From: Babesia bovis T2Bo
Taxonomy: Eukaryota > Apicomplexa > Aconoidasida > Piroplasmida > Babesiidae
Length of the DNA: 64,000 nt
NCBI RefSeq assembly: GCF_000165395.2
Contig: NC_010575.1
Location: 977,001 to 1,041,000 of the forward strand
Reading direction: 5' to 3'
The notes beneath the pieces are model-generated. The model saw only the letters and a list, made by a program, of their open reading frames with translations, made no database searches and was not told the DNA's origin. The translations under genes and the position numbers were made by a program. Shown here piece by piece: positions 42,484 to 53,247 of the stretch. Position 1 is the first letter of the stretch, and every line of letters starts with the position of its first letter.

Positions 42484-43398
42484 TTATATGCTAGTGGCAT
42501 CCAAAACCAAACCCATAGCGGAAGCTATGTCATCGCGCTTTGTTGAGTCCACATTAGCTCGAGGGCTGCCCAAATACAACCACTCGCCATATACAACACC
42601 CATGGGCTCTGTATAAAGCTTATGACCCGCACGATCGTCGGTACAACGAACACAGGGAGAGCCCATGGGAGTTAAGCAGAAGCATGAAGGCTGGCTTGTA
42701 ATGTCATTGCCAAATGAAGGGATCACAGACTCCTTCATTATTTGACGACCCTGGACTTTGTCATGCAAGGTCGGGTACATGCCTGGATAGTCATGTACAT
42801 CCTTTGACTGGTAACCTTTTTTCTTGTAGGATGGTATCAGCTCCAAATCAGCACGAGTTACTACTGTGCAAGCATCTGAAAGAAGTGATCTCTCACGAGT
42901 AATTACTGGATTCTCTATGGTCTTAGGCTCTAATTTCGATATGTCAATGCCAGCAGAAAGCGCAGCATTGGTAACGGAGTGGTACTTGGCCTCCCAACGC
43001 TCAGCCTCCTTCCAACCCTCACTGACCTCTGCCTCAAGGTTAACCTTCATCTGCTGATGTGATTCCGATAGTTGTTGGTAGTGCTCGTGAGCCTCCTGCA
43101 GCTGTTCGTGTAATACAGAAACAGCCTCTAAATAAGTCTCACGCTCCTGCTCTAAGTTGAAGATTATGCCCATCAAAGCGCCCTCGGGCAACTGAGAATA
43201 TATGAAACACTACAACAAGTACCAAAAAGAATCACACACACAAGGACTTACCTGGCATTTTAAAGGGTCATCTATAGGCAATGACTCGTTGCTGCGCACA
43301 GGATCTATGATATCAGCACTGTTAGACAACATAGACGGAGCTGAAGCTGAGCCAAATACAGGACTCAGCTCCCGTGCGCCACAACAAGCGGCAAACAT
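42484..43398 (-). CDS. coiled-coil protein, unknown
   Basis: Two exons, complement of 43252-43398 and 42484-43191 (intron 60 nt), 284 aa. Residues ~55-115 form a coiled coil (LEQERETYLEAVSVLHEQLQ and following). The C-terminal half is not helical; it contains a cysteine cluster, PSCFCLTPMGSPCVRC. The protein starts MFAACCGARE. No family is recognised. The start is 254 nt upstream of the POLD2 stop, same strand. Confidence 0.6.
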
Positions 43399-43652
43399 CT
43401 GTATTACAAATATTACAAATTACCTCAATAGACGTAAACGAGCCTACGCACCCACGAAACGACGGGATATCACTCTCCAGGATACACACCAAAATACGCA
43501 AATCGCGACTGCATTAGAAATTTCTTGCATTTAAATTATGGCATAAACACATTTGTTGAAATATAAACAAATGTGTATATCGCACGATGCCAAACAGTGC
43601 ACCCATGGCACCAATGGCAGTACGAAACTAGACAAGTATCCCAGAAAGAACA

Positions 43653-45100
43653 CTACTCAAATCTGATCAGCCTAGGCTCCAAGGTAGATAGAGATACCAA
43701 TATAACACAAGGCTGCTTACTAAACGCAGGCACGCAAATCAACCGTGGTAATCCATCCATAGTAGATGTTGCATATTCATGGGAATTGCCACTAAACATG
43801 ACGTGAGGGAACTCGTTGTCCTCAGTTAAGTGCAGTACTGCCGCTTCAGGGTGGCATCCTAGAGTATCTGGAGCTGTAGGCGCGATGAACCTAGCGGATG
43901 CCGTAAGCCTCAATGCCTCTAGGAACGTTAAGTTAGAGTCACGCAACATACCCAATTCATTCAAATGGCTGTATTCACAAATACCGCGCACTGCCTGGCT
44001 TGATGTACCCAGAAAACGAATACCATCCACAGAAAATGCATAGGGGTTAGTAGTCGATTGGAAGCTGCTGTACCGGCTGCTGTGCTCCAGGAATGTAGGA
44101 TGTATAGGTTGCTGTGGTATGTTGCGATTAGATGGGTCGTCATTCCCTGGGTTGTATAGATAAGTATACATTGACCTACCTGGCATCAGGTCAACAGGTA
44201 TAGAACCTGCAAGTTGAGCAAAATATACATCACACTGCGATAACGCAGATACGTCACATTTGCCAATGCCGTTACCAGCAATCACTAAGCGAACTACTTT
44301 CCTACTTAGCTCAGATAGCCTGAACAGTGTAAAAATCAAACTGAATCACCTACGGTGTACTACCAAAAATGAAATCGCGTAGTAGCAGTAACGCACTACG
44401 ACTAGTAGTCTGACCACCAAGGTCTAACCCAGAAACAAATGCAACGTATTTCTCTTCAGATCGAGGTTCCAGGCACATTAGTGGAGGACCAGGATGCATA
44501 TAGTCCTCACACTCAAATTCACCTTGATCGTTGATCCTGCCCTTTAGGCATATTACCTAATAGTCATAGACAATCTATCTAGATGCTTACCAGGCCAGTG
44601 ACCAGGCGTTGAGGATCCAATATGCTGCCCCTAATAGCCACACGAATGCTCTGGTCCTCAATGAATAGACGATCGTCCGGTGAAGTGTACTTCGCCTTCA
44701 TAGGTTGCTGCACAATGTAATAACTGAGTCTAGAACAATTACCCGCAACTTTAACTCCTCTGAGTATTCCTCCAAAGGTGATGGACGTAGTTTCATGTCC
44801 TTGTAAAGAGTACCAATGATGACACAATCACCCTAACGAAGTCTATAAGATCTTAGATATAACTACCTTGGCATCCTTTATAGAAGGCACATACACATAG
44901 CGACCGGGTTTAGGTACTGAATCTGTGGTATCAATAATGGTATCGCGCCATCGAGATTCAATCAATGGAAAGAAGCATGGACGAAGACGCTCAAGCTTCT
45001 CCATACTATATGTATAGTACTGGTTCGAATACGGAACGCCAATAATGCGAAAACGTTGCGATAAGCTGTCATCGTAGACAGCAATCTCACGAGTAGCCAT
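43653..45100 (-). CDS. POLD2: DNA polymerase delta small subunit
   Basis: Five exons, complement of 44867-45100, 44743-44832, 44591-44707, 44354-44556 and 43653-44319; total 1311 nt, 436 aa, near the human length (469). Landmarks: [18 protein letters not shown] in the OB fold, [39 protein letters not shown], and in the inactive phosphoesterase domain [50 protein letters not shown] and [10 protein letters not shown]. The subunit bridges the catalytic chain to other polymerase delta subunits at the replication fork. Introns are 34-35 nt; the last uses GTAGGT. Confidence 0.95.
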
Positions 45101-45218
45101 TGTGTTGAATGAATAGAGAACTATGATGGCCTTGTATCTATATTTATAACAATAAAAAAATAATGTGTATTATATTACAGCCAATATGAGATTTAAAACA
45201 TAAAGGCAACAATGGTGT

Positions 45219-45648
45219 TCACTTGAGTATGCGGTGAAGTATAGCCAAAATGTTAGCTATGACCAAACACACAATGGTAAAATACATCACAACCTTCGTG
45301 TAAAAATCAGATCGACTCTCAGCGCGAAGAAGGTTGCGAGTCTCGCGCTGTAAAGAGCCAGTCTCCTGAGCCTGAACGTATATGAAAAGTAGACACTGTA
45401 AACAAACATATTGCGTAGAGCGGATAATAGTCTCACGCTGCGATAATAATTTGCTCATAACATTAGAGCCTAGCTGAGTGGTATCCTCCAATACCCTGCG
45501 AATTATATGAATTCCACCAACGCGCATACCGGCGGGAGTCACCAAGGGCAGCTATAGATTCGCCCATAACCCTAGATTGGTCAAGAAGACGAACGCGTTC
45601 GCCCTCCGTAGCGGAACTGGCGTCACCGCCAAACTTCCAACTAACCAT
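45219..45648 (-). CDS. VTI1: Vti1-type Qb-SNARE, short form
   Basis: Three exons, complement of 45530-45648, 45408-45495 and 45219-45371; 119 aa. The SNARE helix RRVLEDTTQLGSNVMSKLLS continues into QRETIIRSTQ and LQRETRNLL, with the QRE glutamine at the expected ionic layer, and a C-terminal membrane anchor (VVMYFTIVCLVIANILAIL). The pattern matches Vti1 of endosome and Golgi traffic. The usual N-terminal Habc domain (about 90 residues) is missing; only ~38 residues precede the SNARE motif. The second intron, 36 nt (GTTTGT...CAG), contains no stop, so its retention would insert 12 residues; removing it restores the Vti1 spacing. Confidence 0.75.
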
Positions 45649-46065
45649 GATTATTGCTAATGAATGTGTGTGGGCTAAGCGTTAAAGTGTAGCTAGGTAA
45701 GGCACGTAGGGCACCCAGGTAGTAAGCGGCCCAAAAGGACACGCAAGGCATCGTGAGCCCCGGGAGGCTACAAAAATTGCTAACAAATCTTTCGAAATGA
45801 TAGACGGGAATTGGAGTAGTTTTCAACCAGCAATTATCGCGCATCCGCTAAGCGTCACTTGCAACGATATTGCCCCTTCCGCAAGGATGCCTTCCAGGCT
45901 GGTGGGCCCGATCTTGATATCAGGCAGACACGCTAATCGGGTAAAGCTCTCAGATCCCCATCGTGACACACATAAGGTTACAAAATACAATGTGTAATAT
46001 ATATAGCATTAAATATAACATAATGCCACAGATGAGTTAGTGTTTCTCATTCTTTTTGCCTCGCC
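45649..46065. other. divergent spacer
   Basis: It lies between the SNARE gene and the next RAP-like gene. An ORF on the plus strand (45797-45997) shows no domain and is not annotated. Confidence 0.4.
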
Positions 46066-48541
46066 ATGAAGGCAGGCCGTCGAGCCATCAATTCCAGTAG
46101 AGGTCGAGTATTTCAGGCACCAATAGCGGTATGTTTGTTTATGTTACATGAGTGCATTAATACGTATAATCATATCTATACAGAAGCGCATTGCTGGACT
46201 GTCATGTCTTGACCTCCGGAAGGATATTGTGGAATCCAGCCGAAAACACATTCGGATGCGTTCCGTGTGGCATCAATATGTCCAAGAAGTGTGTAAGCGC
46301 ATGAATAACGTGGAATCGGATAATGAAGCTAGTGAGCAGGATAAATTCACACCTACTGATATATCACTTATACTCTCGGCATTCGCCAGTGCTCGCAAGC
46401 ATGACACACGTTTATTTAACATCCTTCTAGAGGTAAATATTATAGACACTGTTAATATACACACTAGGCCGTGGACTCAAGCATCGATGGGTACTACCTT
46501 CGTGACTTTGCAGTGCTTTACAATGCACTGGCAAAAGTAGGAGTACGAGCTGACGAAATGATCAACAGCTTCAGCGTCAGTATCGAAAACAAATTGACCG
46601 CCAAATCGTCAGAGAAGGTAACAGTAATATACAAGGGCTGATATGTCCCAGGACCTCGCACTGCTGCTCAACGCACTTTTGGAATTGAATGTTCGTGATA
46701 TACATGGCATCTTCGTCAAAACATCGCTAATTATATCCTCCAGGATTAAGTACATTGCTAACTGCCATACCCTAACACTGCTGCTGTACTCCTATTCCCG
46801 GTATAAAGGCTTCGTTCCTAGGATATCATTGGGCCCAGAAACCAGTAACAGTGGACTGGGCGATGGTAACGTGGATAGTTCCAATCTATCTGGAACTCAC
46901 CAGGAAGCTGTGGATCATAGGGACACCTCATCCCCTGAGGAGACCCTCATTACCGAGACCACGTTGTCGCTTTTAGGACGCTGCGCTGACCTAATGTTAT
47001 CCATGCAGGCAACGGATATACTGTATTACTATAAGTCAGCTCTTAACCTGATATACAAGCATGATACTGGCATCAAGCAGCATTTGTACGCATCTATAGC
47101 AAATATACACAAGGCGCACATACGAATCTCAGAACGGTTACTCGAGTTCGAGACGCGTGAGTTAGTGACTTTGCTCCAGCGGCTGCAACAGTCGCTCTCA
47201 ATGCTCGAAGATACAGATCCTGACAGCCCACTATGGCCCGTGAATAATGAAATACAAACTCGGGTACCTCAACTAGAAGAATGCGTCCGAAACGAATTGG
47301 CATATCGCACCTCAACAATGTCATTCACCGAGGCACTAGGGTACCTCAAATGTCTACCAGATGATGACCACAGGTCTGCACTAGTATACCGAAGGCTATG
47401 TTACAAACTAAATAAAATAGTTGATATGACGTCATGGGATAGCTGTAACAAGACGGATTTATGGGAGTTGGCCACTTGTCTCTATCGACGTAGCGTGCTA
47501 TACAGCAGTACGGAGCTGCAGCAATTGGTGGTAGCACTCAATCGCAGTATTACTGGCACTTTAAAACTTAAAGAAGTTGACCTCTTGTGCAAACTGTCCG
47601 CAAAAGTGGGAGCTAAATCAACACCGCTACAGAAAAAGGTAATGTCAGTATTGTGCAGAGCTGACTGCCTGCAACCGACCCAAGCCGCCTCTATGGTCTT
47701 TAATCTAGTGGCACTGGGATATATCCAAGGACTGGAGCAGATCCTAGCCGCGTGTGCCAATATAAACTCGCCAGAAGAAGCGCTTATGGTATTATCGGCA
47801 GCTGCTATCCTAAAGGTCAATGGGCTAATCAATGTCGACTCCAGTCTTCTGGAATCCATGATACACATAGTCAATGGGACTGAACTGTCGAACGACCGCA
47901 GTAAGAATTTGGTAGCACTACTCCGCGTAACAGGAATTGCTAATATACACTGGTACCAAGGACCATATCGCATGTATCCCAGAATGGTAGCCCCGGATAA
48001 ACACGTAGTAACACGATCGGTTGACCTGAAACGTGGGAATGTAATTGTCAATGCAGATGTTATATCAGTGGAATGTTGCACTATGGAGATACAAGAGGCA
48101 TTACAAGAGTTTGTCAAGAAGTTTGATACTGGGACCAGAGTACTAAGGGACTATAATGCCGATGGTATCATTGTGCCCATAGTAGTCAGGTTGCCTACTA
48201 AAGACAAGGTTGCTATATTCCTAATGGTTAACGACTGCTACTCTGGAGCACGACAAATGCTGAGGCTTGATGCTTACACCCAGCTGAGGCTACTAAGACA
48301 ACGGGGTATACAGGCAGTGTGCTGTCGCGCCGAAGAATGGCTAACTAGCGATCGTACGCAATACATAGCCCGCTTAGTAGAACGATGCCATCATGTAGCG
48401 AAGGAAGAGTCACACACAGACCGTGATTTATCAATAGAAAAGGATACTAGAGCAGTAATACCAAACACAACGTCAGCGATAGACAGCTTCTCACGGCTAC
48501 GTATGCTAGTTGAAAATAATGTAACTAGCATACACAAATAG
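46066..48541 (+). CDS. large helical-repeat protein with a degenerate RAP domain
   Basis: Four exons: 46066-46128, 46184-46432, 46468-46617 and 46652-48541 (introns 55, 35 and 34 nt), all phase 0; 783 aa. The N-terminus (MKAGRRAINSSRGRVFQAPI) is basic, acid-free and suits an organelle leader. The body is helical. The last ~100 residues resemble a RAP domain: VVRLPTKDKVAIFLMVNDCY, then LRLDAYTQLRLLRQRGIQAV and EEWL; but the usual E-x-D-G-x-x-H is replaced by FLMVND, so catalytic-type residues are lost. Such proteins act in mitochondrial RNA processing in apicomplexans. Assignment of RAP rests on pattern only. Confidence 0.65.
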
Positions 48542-48792
48542 TTATAAACATTATATATAATTAAACATATCGTGTGTTACACTGGTAACGTATAGTGCCT
48601 ATCACATGCTACACACTCAACATCTTCCTCAGTGTTCCTGCTGCGCTTTCCGCATAACCGCAGCTTACTGAAGCGCTCGAGGTGATATGGATGCACCTGT
48701 TTAGTTTAACGTCGTGTACTACCTGGAATAGATTTGCTATCTTCTAACTTCCGTGAATATAAAGACAGCATGTGTAATTCCGTATCGGCAAA

Positions 48793-51700
48793 ATGGCGGC
48801 AAAGCAAAAGACTATCGAGCAGCGCTACCAGAAGAAGTCGCAACTGGAGCATATCCTACTCAGACCGGATACCTATATCGGCAACACCGAGATGCTAACC
48901 CAGCAGATGTGGGTATATAACCAAGAAGCAAAACGTATGTTATACGAGCCTGTAACATTCATACCCGGGCTGTACAAAATATTTGATGAAATCTTGGTCA
49001 ACGCAGCAGATGTACATGCTAGGCAGCAATCGGATCCATCCCTAACACGGATGACATGTATCAAGGTAAACTTTAATGCTACAACCGGCGCTATCACAGT
49101 TTTCAACGATGGAGAGCCAATACCAGTGGAGATACACAAGGAGCATAACGTATACGTACCAGAAATGATATTTGGCGAGCTACTGACGTCGGATAACTAC
49201 GATGACGAGGATGGACGTATCACCGGAGGCCGTAACGGTTTTGGCGCTAAACTGACCAACATATTCTCCAAGAGTTTCTCCGTAACGTGCGCAGATAGTA
49301 AGAGACACAAACAATTCGCCATGAAGTGGGAGTCTAACATGACACGAGTTGCATCGCCAGCAAAGGTAGGCAGCTATCACGGCAAGGATTTTGTTAAGGT
49401 CACATTCATACCGGATTACGAGCGTTTTGGGATTCCTACGATGGACGAAGGCACTTTGAAGGTACTACTCAAAAGAGTTTATGACGTAGCTGGTACAACG
49501 GGATTACGTGTTTACTGGAATGATGAACGACTTGGTATCAGTGACTTCAAGCAGTATGTTGGACTCTACTTCGAAGATGACCCAACCGTAGTGAAGGTAT
49601 ACGACAAAGCACACCGGTGGGAAGTTATGGTATCAGCCACCGATGGCAGCGGGTTCCAGCAAGTGTCGTTTGTTAATAATATTACGACACTAAAAGGAGG
49701 GTCGCACGTGCAGCACGTACTGGAACCACTGGTAACAGCACTAACGAATAAAGTAAAGTCAAAAAACAAAGATGGTGTGGAGTTAAAACCCTACCAAATA
49801 AAGAATTACATATTCCTGTTCGTCAACTGCCAGATTGTCAACCCGACCTTCGACTCACAGACTAAGGAGACATTGACGACTAAACCAGCGAAATTTGGGA
49901 GTAAATACATAATGAACCCAAAGGCAGTTGCACAGATCCTGAAGAGCACTTTGACCGAACGGATACTGTCATTCGCCCAGGGTAGATTGAACATTGAACT
50001 CAAGAAGAAGATGAAAGTGACCAAAGCCGTTAACAGACTCACAGGCATCCCGAAACTGGAAGATGCAAATAACGCAGGCACTAGACACGCAAGAAACTGT
50101 ACACTGATACTCACGGAAGGTGACTCCGCCAAGACGTCATGTCTAGCAGGGCTATCAGTAGTCGGCAGGGATAACTACGGTGTGTTTCCACTGAAGGGTA
50201 AACTGCTGAACGTACGTGACGCCAGTTACAAACAACTAGTTCAAAACGCAGAAATACAAAATATCCTGAAAATCATGGGATTAGATGTATCGAAAAAAGA
50301 ACAGACGACGCCCGATGGGCTGAGGTATGGATCGATAATGATAATGACTGATCAGGACTATGACGGATCGCATATTAAAGGGTTATTGATCAACTTGTTA
50401 CACTACTTTTGGCCAAAGATGATCCAGTGTCGCGGGTTTATACGCGAGTTTGTAACACCGATCATTAAGGCCACGAAGGGCGATTCTGTGTTGTCGTTTT
50501 TCACGGTACAGGACTACGTTCGATGGGTACAAAGCACTAACGTGGCAGGATGGAAGATTAAGTACTACAAGGGTCTCGGTACCTCGACGGATAAAGAGTT
50601 CAAGGAGTATTTCGTCAACATACAGCAGCACCTGATTGATTTCATATACGAGGATAATGCCGATGATGATAGCATTGATCTGGCATTCAATAAGAAACGA
50701 GTTGATGACAGGAAGTTATGGATGCAGAGCTATGAACATGGTACTACAGTGGACCATTCAATTAAGAAGCTGAGGTACACAGATTTCATCAATAAGGAGT
50801 TGATACAGTTTTCTATTTACGATACCGAGAGAAGCATACCATCAGTAGTGGATGGTTGGAAGCCAGGACAGAGGAAGGTGCTCTTCGGTTGCCTGAAGCG
50901 TAACCTAGTGGGTGAATGTAAGGTGGCACAGCTCACAGGTTATGTCGCGGAACACTCTGCATACCACCATGGAGAAGCTTCGCTGCAACAAACCATTATC
51001 AATATGGCACAGAACTTTGTAGGGTCCAACAATATCAACGTGTTGGAACCATGCGGTCAGTTTGGTAGCCGTAAGGAGGGTGGTAAGGATGCATCTGCAG
51101 CGCGTTACATCTTCACCAAGCTTAACCCAATCACGAGGTTGATTTTCGTAGAAGAAGATGATAATATCCTGGAGTACCAGAATGAAGAGGGGCAGACCAT
51201 AGAACCGATGTACTACATACCAACAATACCCATGGTATTGGTCAATGGATCTGAAGGGATAGGTACAGGATTCAGCAGCCAGATACCAAATTATAACCCA
51301 CTGGATATTATAGATAACCTGAAGAGATACCTAAACAATGTAGATATGAAGCCTATGGTACCATGGTACCATAAATTCACTGGTGAAATCGAACCAAACG
51401 ATAAGGGTGGCTTTGATTGTCTAGGTAATTACCAGTGGCTAGATGAAAACGGACTACTGGAAATTACTGAATTGCCAATACGCAAGTGGACACACGACTA
51501 TAGAGTGTTTCTGGAGTCACTAGAGCAGGGAGTTAACGGAAAAGAACCTTTAATCCTAGGGTTCGTAGACAACTCAACACATGAAAGTGTGCATTTTACG
51601 TTAAATGTGAACCCCGAGTGTATAGAGGAGGTTATTAACGAGGGGGTTGACAAAGTATTCAAGCTACGAACAAGCATAGCCACAACTAACATGACGTTGT

Positions 51701-53106
51701 TCGACGCTAACAAGAAGTTAAAGCGTTACAGCAACGAGCTAGAGATTATACGTGATTTCGCAGCGGTAAGACTCGCTACATATGAAAAGAGGAAGACATA
51801 CCTAATCAACAACCTGAAGCTACTGTTGAGAAGGATTAGTAACCAGGTACGATTCATACACATGGTGGTCAACGAGGAGTTGGTGCTATTCAAAAAGGCT
51901 AAGGCTACTCTCGTGGCAGAGCTGCGTGATCTAGGGTTCGATTCAAACACGGATATACTTAAAGGCAGTGAAGAACCAAGTACTCTAAACGAACCCGTGA
52001 CACCGTCAAGGCGCTCGGGTACCCAGGATGCACCAGGCGCTGATTACAACTATCTACTCAATATGCCGCTATGGTCACTCACACTGGAGCAGGTACAAAA
52101 GCTTAACGAAGAACATGCGCAAAAGGAAAATCAACTCCGGATACTCCTGGAGACAACCGCAACTGATATGTGGATGGATGACCTAAATAAAGTAGAAGTC
52201 GCTATTAAAATGGCATACCAACAAGATGAAATCACGGCGCCCACACCGTCACATGCTGCCCTAATGCAGTTGACTAAAATTAAACGCAAGGCATCACAAA
52301 GCCAGCGGTCGACTGCCACACCAAAAGCTACACAAAGCCCGCCATCCAGCCGCGGTAATTCAACGTCACGATCTAATAAACGATCGAAGTACTCCGATAG
52401 CTCAAGTGAGTTCTCGGATGTCTCAATGCTATCCGATGACGAAGGATTGTTCAAGAAACCGAAGCAGCGTCAAATGTCAATCACCACCGCATTCGCAAAT
52501 GCATCTAAAAATAAATCCGTGGGTACACTTGGTATATACTCACAGGACATGTCACCAACGGGTACAGTGGAAATGGAACCTGGAACTCCACTGACCCAGA
52601 TGCCACTATCCCAGGATGCATTGGGTGCCGAGGATATTGAGCGACTGATGGCATCAGTATTGAACCGAGGTAGAAATGCCCCGGGAACAAGCCCAAAGAG
52701 CCAGTCAACACCAAAATCAACTGGGTTAGCTAAGCGAACACCAGCTACACCCAAATCAACGACGTCATCAGTTGGAAGTAGTACTAAAAAGACACCGCAA
52801 AAACGCGGAGCAAAGAGTAAACGGCAATATGAGTCCAGTGATGAAAGTGATGACTACTCGGGTGAAGATGATACCAGCGAGGATGAATACATAGAGTATA
52901 CCGCATCACAGTCCACACGAAGAAGCACTAGGATCAAGCAAACCGGTTTTAGTACCACCCAGGACATAGATACACCAACTGAACTACAGGCCACCATACC
53001 AGAGGACACACCTGAACAGACATCAAGCGCATTAGATCGAGCTGGCCTAAGCAAGTTTAACGTCGGACTGGCAGAACGAATTAAACACATTCCAAAGGAA
53101 AATTGA
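48793..53106 (+). CDS. TOP2: DNA topoisomerase II
   Basis: Single exon, 1437 aa. ATPase domain (GHKL): KIFDEILVNAADVH, GRNGFGAKLTNIFSKSF and NNITTLKGGSHVQHV. TOPRIM: LILTEGDSAKTS and MIMTDQDYDGSHIKG. The cleavage core includes RKVLFGCLKRN, VAEHSAYHHGEASL and SAARYIFTKL, where Tyr772 is the catalytic tyrosine attacking DNA. A C-terminal ~380-residue tail is Ser/Thr/Lys rich with acidic patches (DESDDYSGEDDTSEDE) and basic stretches, likely for regulation and nuclear entry. The enzyme relaxes and decatenates DNA with ATP. It lies in a cluster of plus-strand genes whose codons end mainly in A or C. Confidence 0.98.
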   Translation: MAAKQKTIEQRYQKKSQLEHILLRPDTYIGNTEMLTQQMWVYNQEAKRMLYEPVTFIPGLYKIFDEILVNAADVHARQQSDPSLTRMTCIKVNFNATTGAITVFNDGEPIPVEIHKEHNVYVPEMIFGELLTSDNYDDEDGRITGGRNGFGAKLTNIFSKSFSVTCADSKRHKQFAMKWESNMTRVASPAKVGSYHGKDFVKVTFIPDYERFGIPTMDEGTLKVLLKRVYDVAGTTGLRVYWNDERLGISDFKQYVGLYFEDDPTVVKVYDKAHRWEVMVSATDGSGFQQVSFVNNITTLKGGSHVQHVLEPLVTALTNKVKSKNKDGVELKPYQIKNYIFLFVNCQIVNPTFDSQTKETLTTKPAKFGSKYIMNPKAVAQILKSTLTERILSFAQGRLNIELKKKMKVTKAVNRLTGIPKLEDANNAGTRHARNCTLILTEGDSAKTSCLAGLSVVGRDNYGVFPLKGKLLNVRDASYKQLVQNAEIQNILKIMGLDVSKKEQTTPDGLRYGSIMIMTDQDYDGSHIKGLLINLLHYFWPKMIQCRGFIREFVTPIIKATKGDSVLSFFTVQDYVRWVQSTNVAGWKIKYYKGLGTSTDKEFKEYFVNIQQHLIDFIYEDNADDDSIDLAFNKKRVDDRKLWMQSYEHGTTVDHSIKKLRYTDFINKELIQFSIYDTERSIPSVVDGWKPGQRKVLFGCLKRNLVGECKVAQLTGYVAEHSAYHHGEASLQQTIINMAQNFVGSNNINVLEPCGQFGSRKEGGKDASAARYIFTKLNPITRLIFVEEDDNILEYQNEEGQTIEPMYYIPTIPMVLVNGSEGIGTGFSSQIPNYNPLDIIDNLKRYLNNVDMKPMVPWYHKFTGEIEPNDKGGFDCLGNYQWLDENGLLEITELPIRKWTHDYRVFLESLEQGVNGKEPLILGFVDNSTHESVHFTLNVNPECIEEVINEGVDKVFKLRTSIATTNMTLFDANKKLKRYSNELEIIRDFAAVRLATYEKRKTYLINNLKLLLRRISNQVRFIHMVVNEELVLFKKAKATLVAELRDLGFDSNTDILKGSEEPSTLNEPVTPSRRSGTQDAPGADYNYLLNMPLWSLTLEQVQKLNEEHAQKENQLRILLETTATDMWMDDLNKVEVAIKMAYQQDEITAPTPSHAALMQLTKIKRKASQSQRSTATPKATQSPPSSRGNSTSRSNKRSKYSDSSSEFSDVSMLSDDEGLFKKPKQRQMSITTAFANASKNKSVGTLGIYSQDMSPTGTVEMEPGTPLTQMPLSQDALGAEDIERLMASVLNRGRNAPGTSPKSQSTPKSTGLAKRTPATPKSTTSSVGSSTKKTPQKRGAKSKRQYESSDESDDYSGEDDTSEDEYIEYTASQSTRRSTRIKQTGFSTTQDIDTPTELQATIPEDTPEQTSSALDRAGLSKFNVGLAERIKHIPKEN

Positions 53107-53247
53107 AACATAACCATACACATTGGGTAGATACATAATATATACCAAATCTGTAAACATCAGTGTTCATTTATAGATAAATGGTATCAACATGCCCACA
53201 CATGTGTAGACGGGGATGTGTCATCACCATGCATCACTAGACACAAA

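Noticed and set aside
45797..45997. 66-codon plus-strand ORF between the SNARE and RAP-like genes
   Set aside because: No domain, no spacing or codon support; sits in a divergent spacer.
53218..53247. Upstream GTG start for the AIR9-like protein
   Set aside because: Nuclear eukaryotic genes rarely use GTG; the ATG at 53248 is ten codons downstream.
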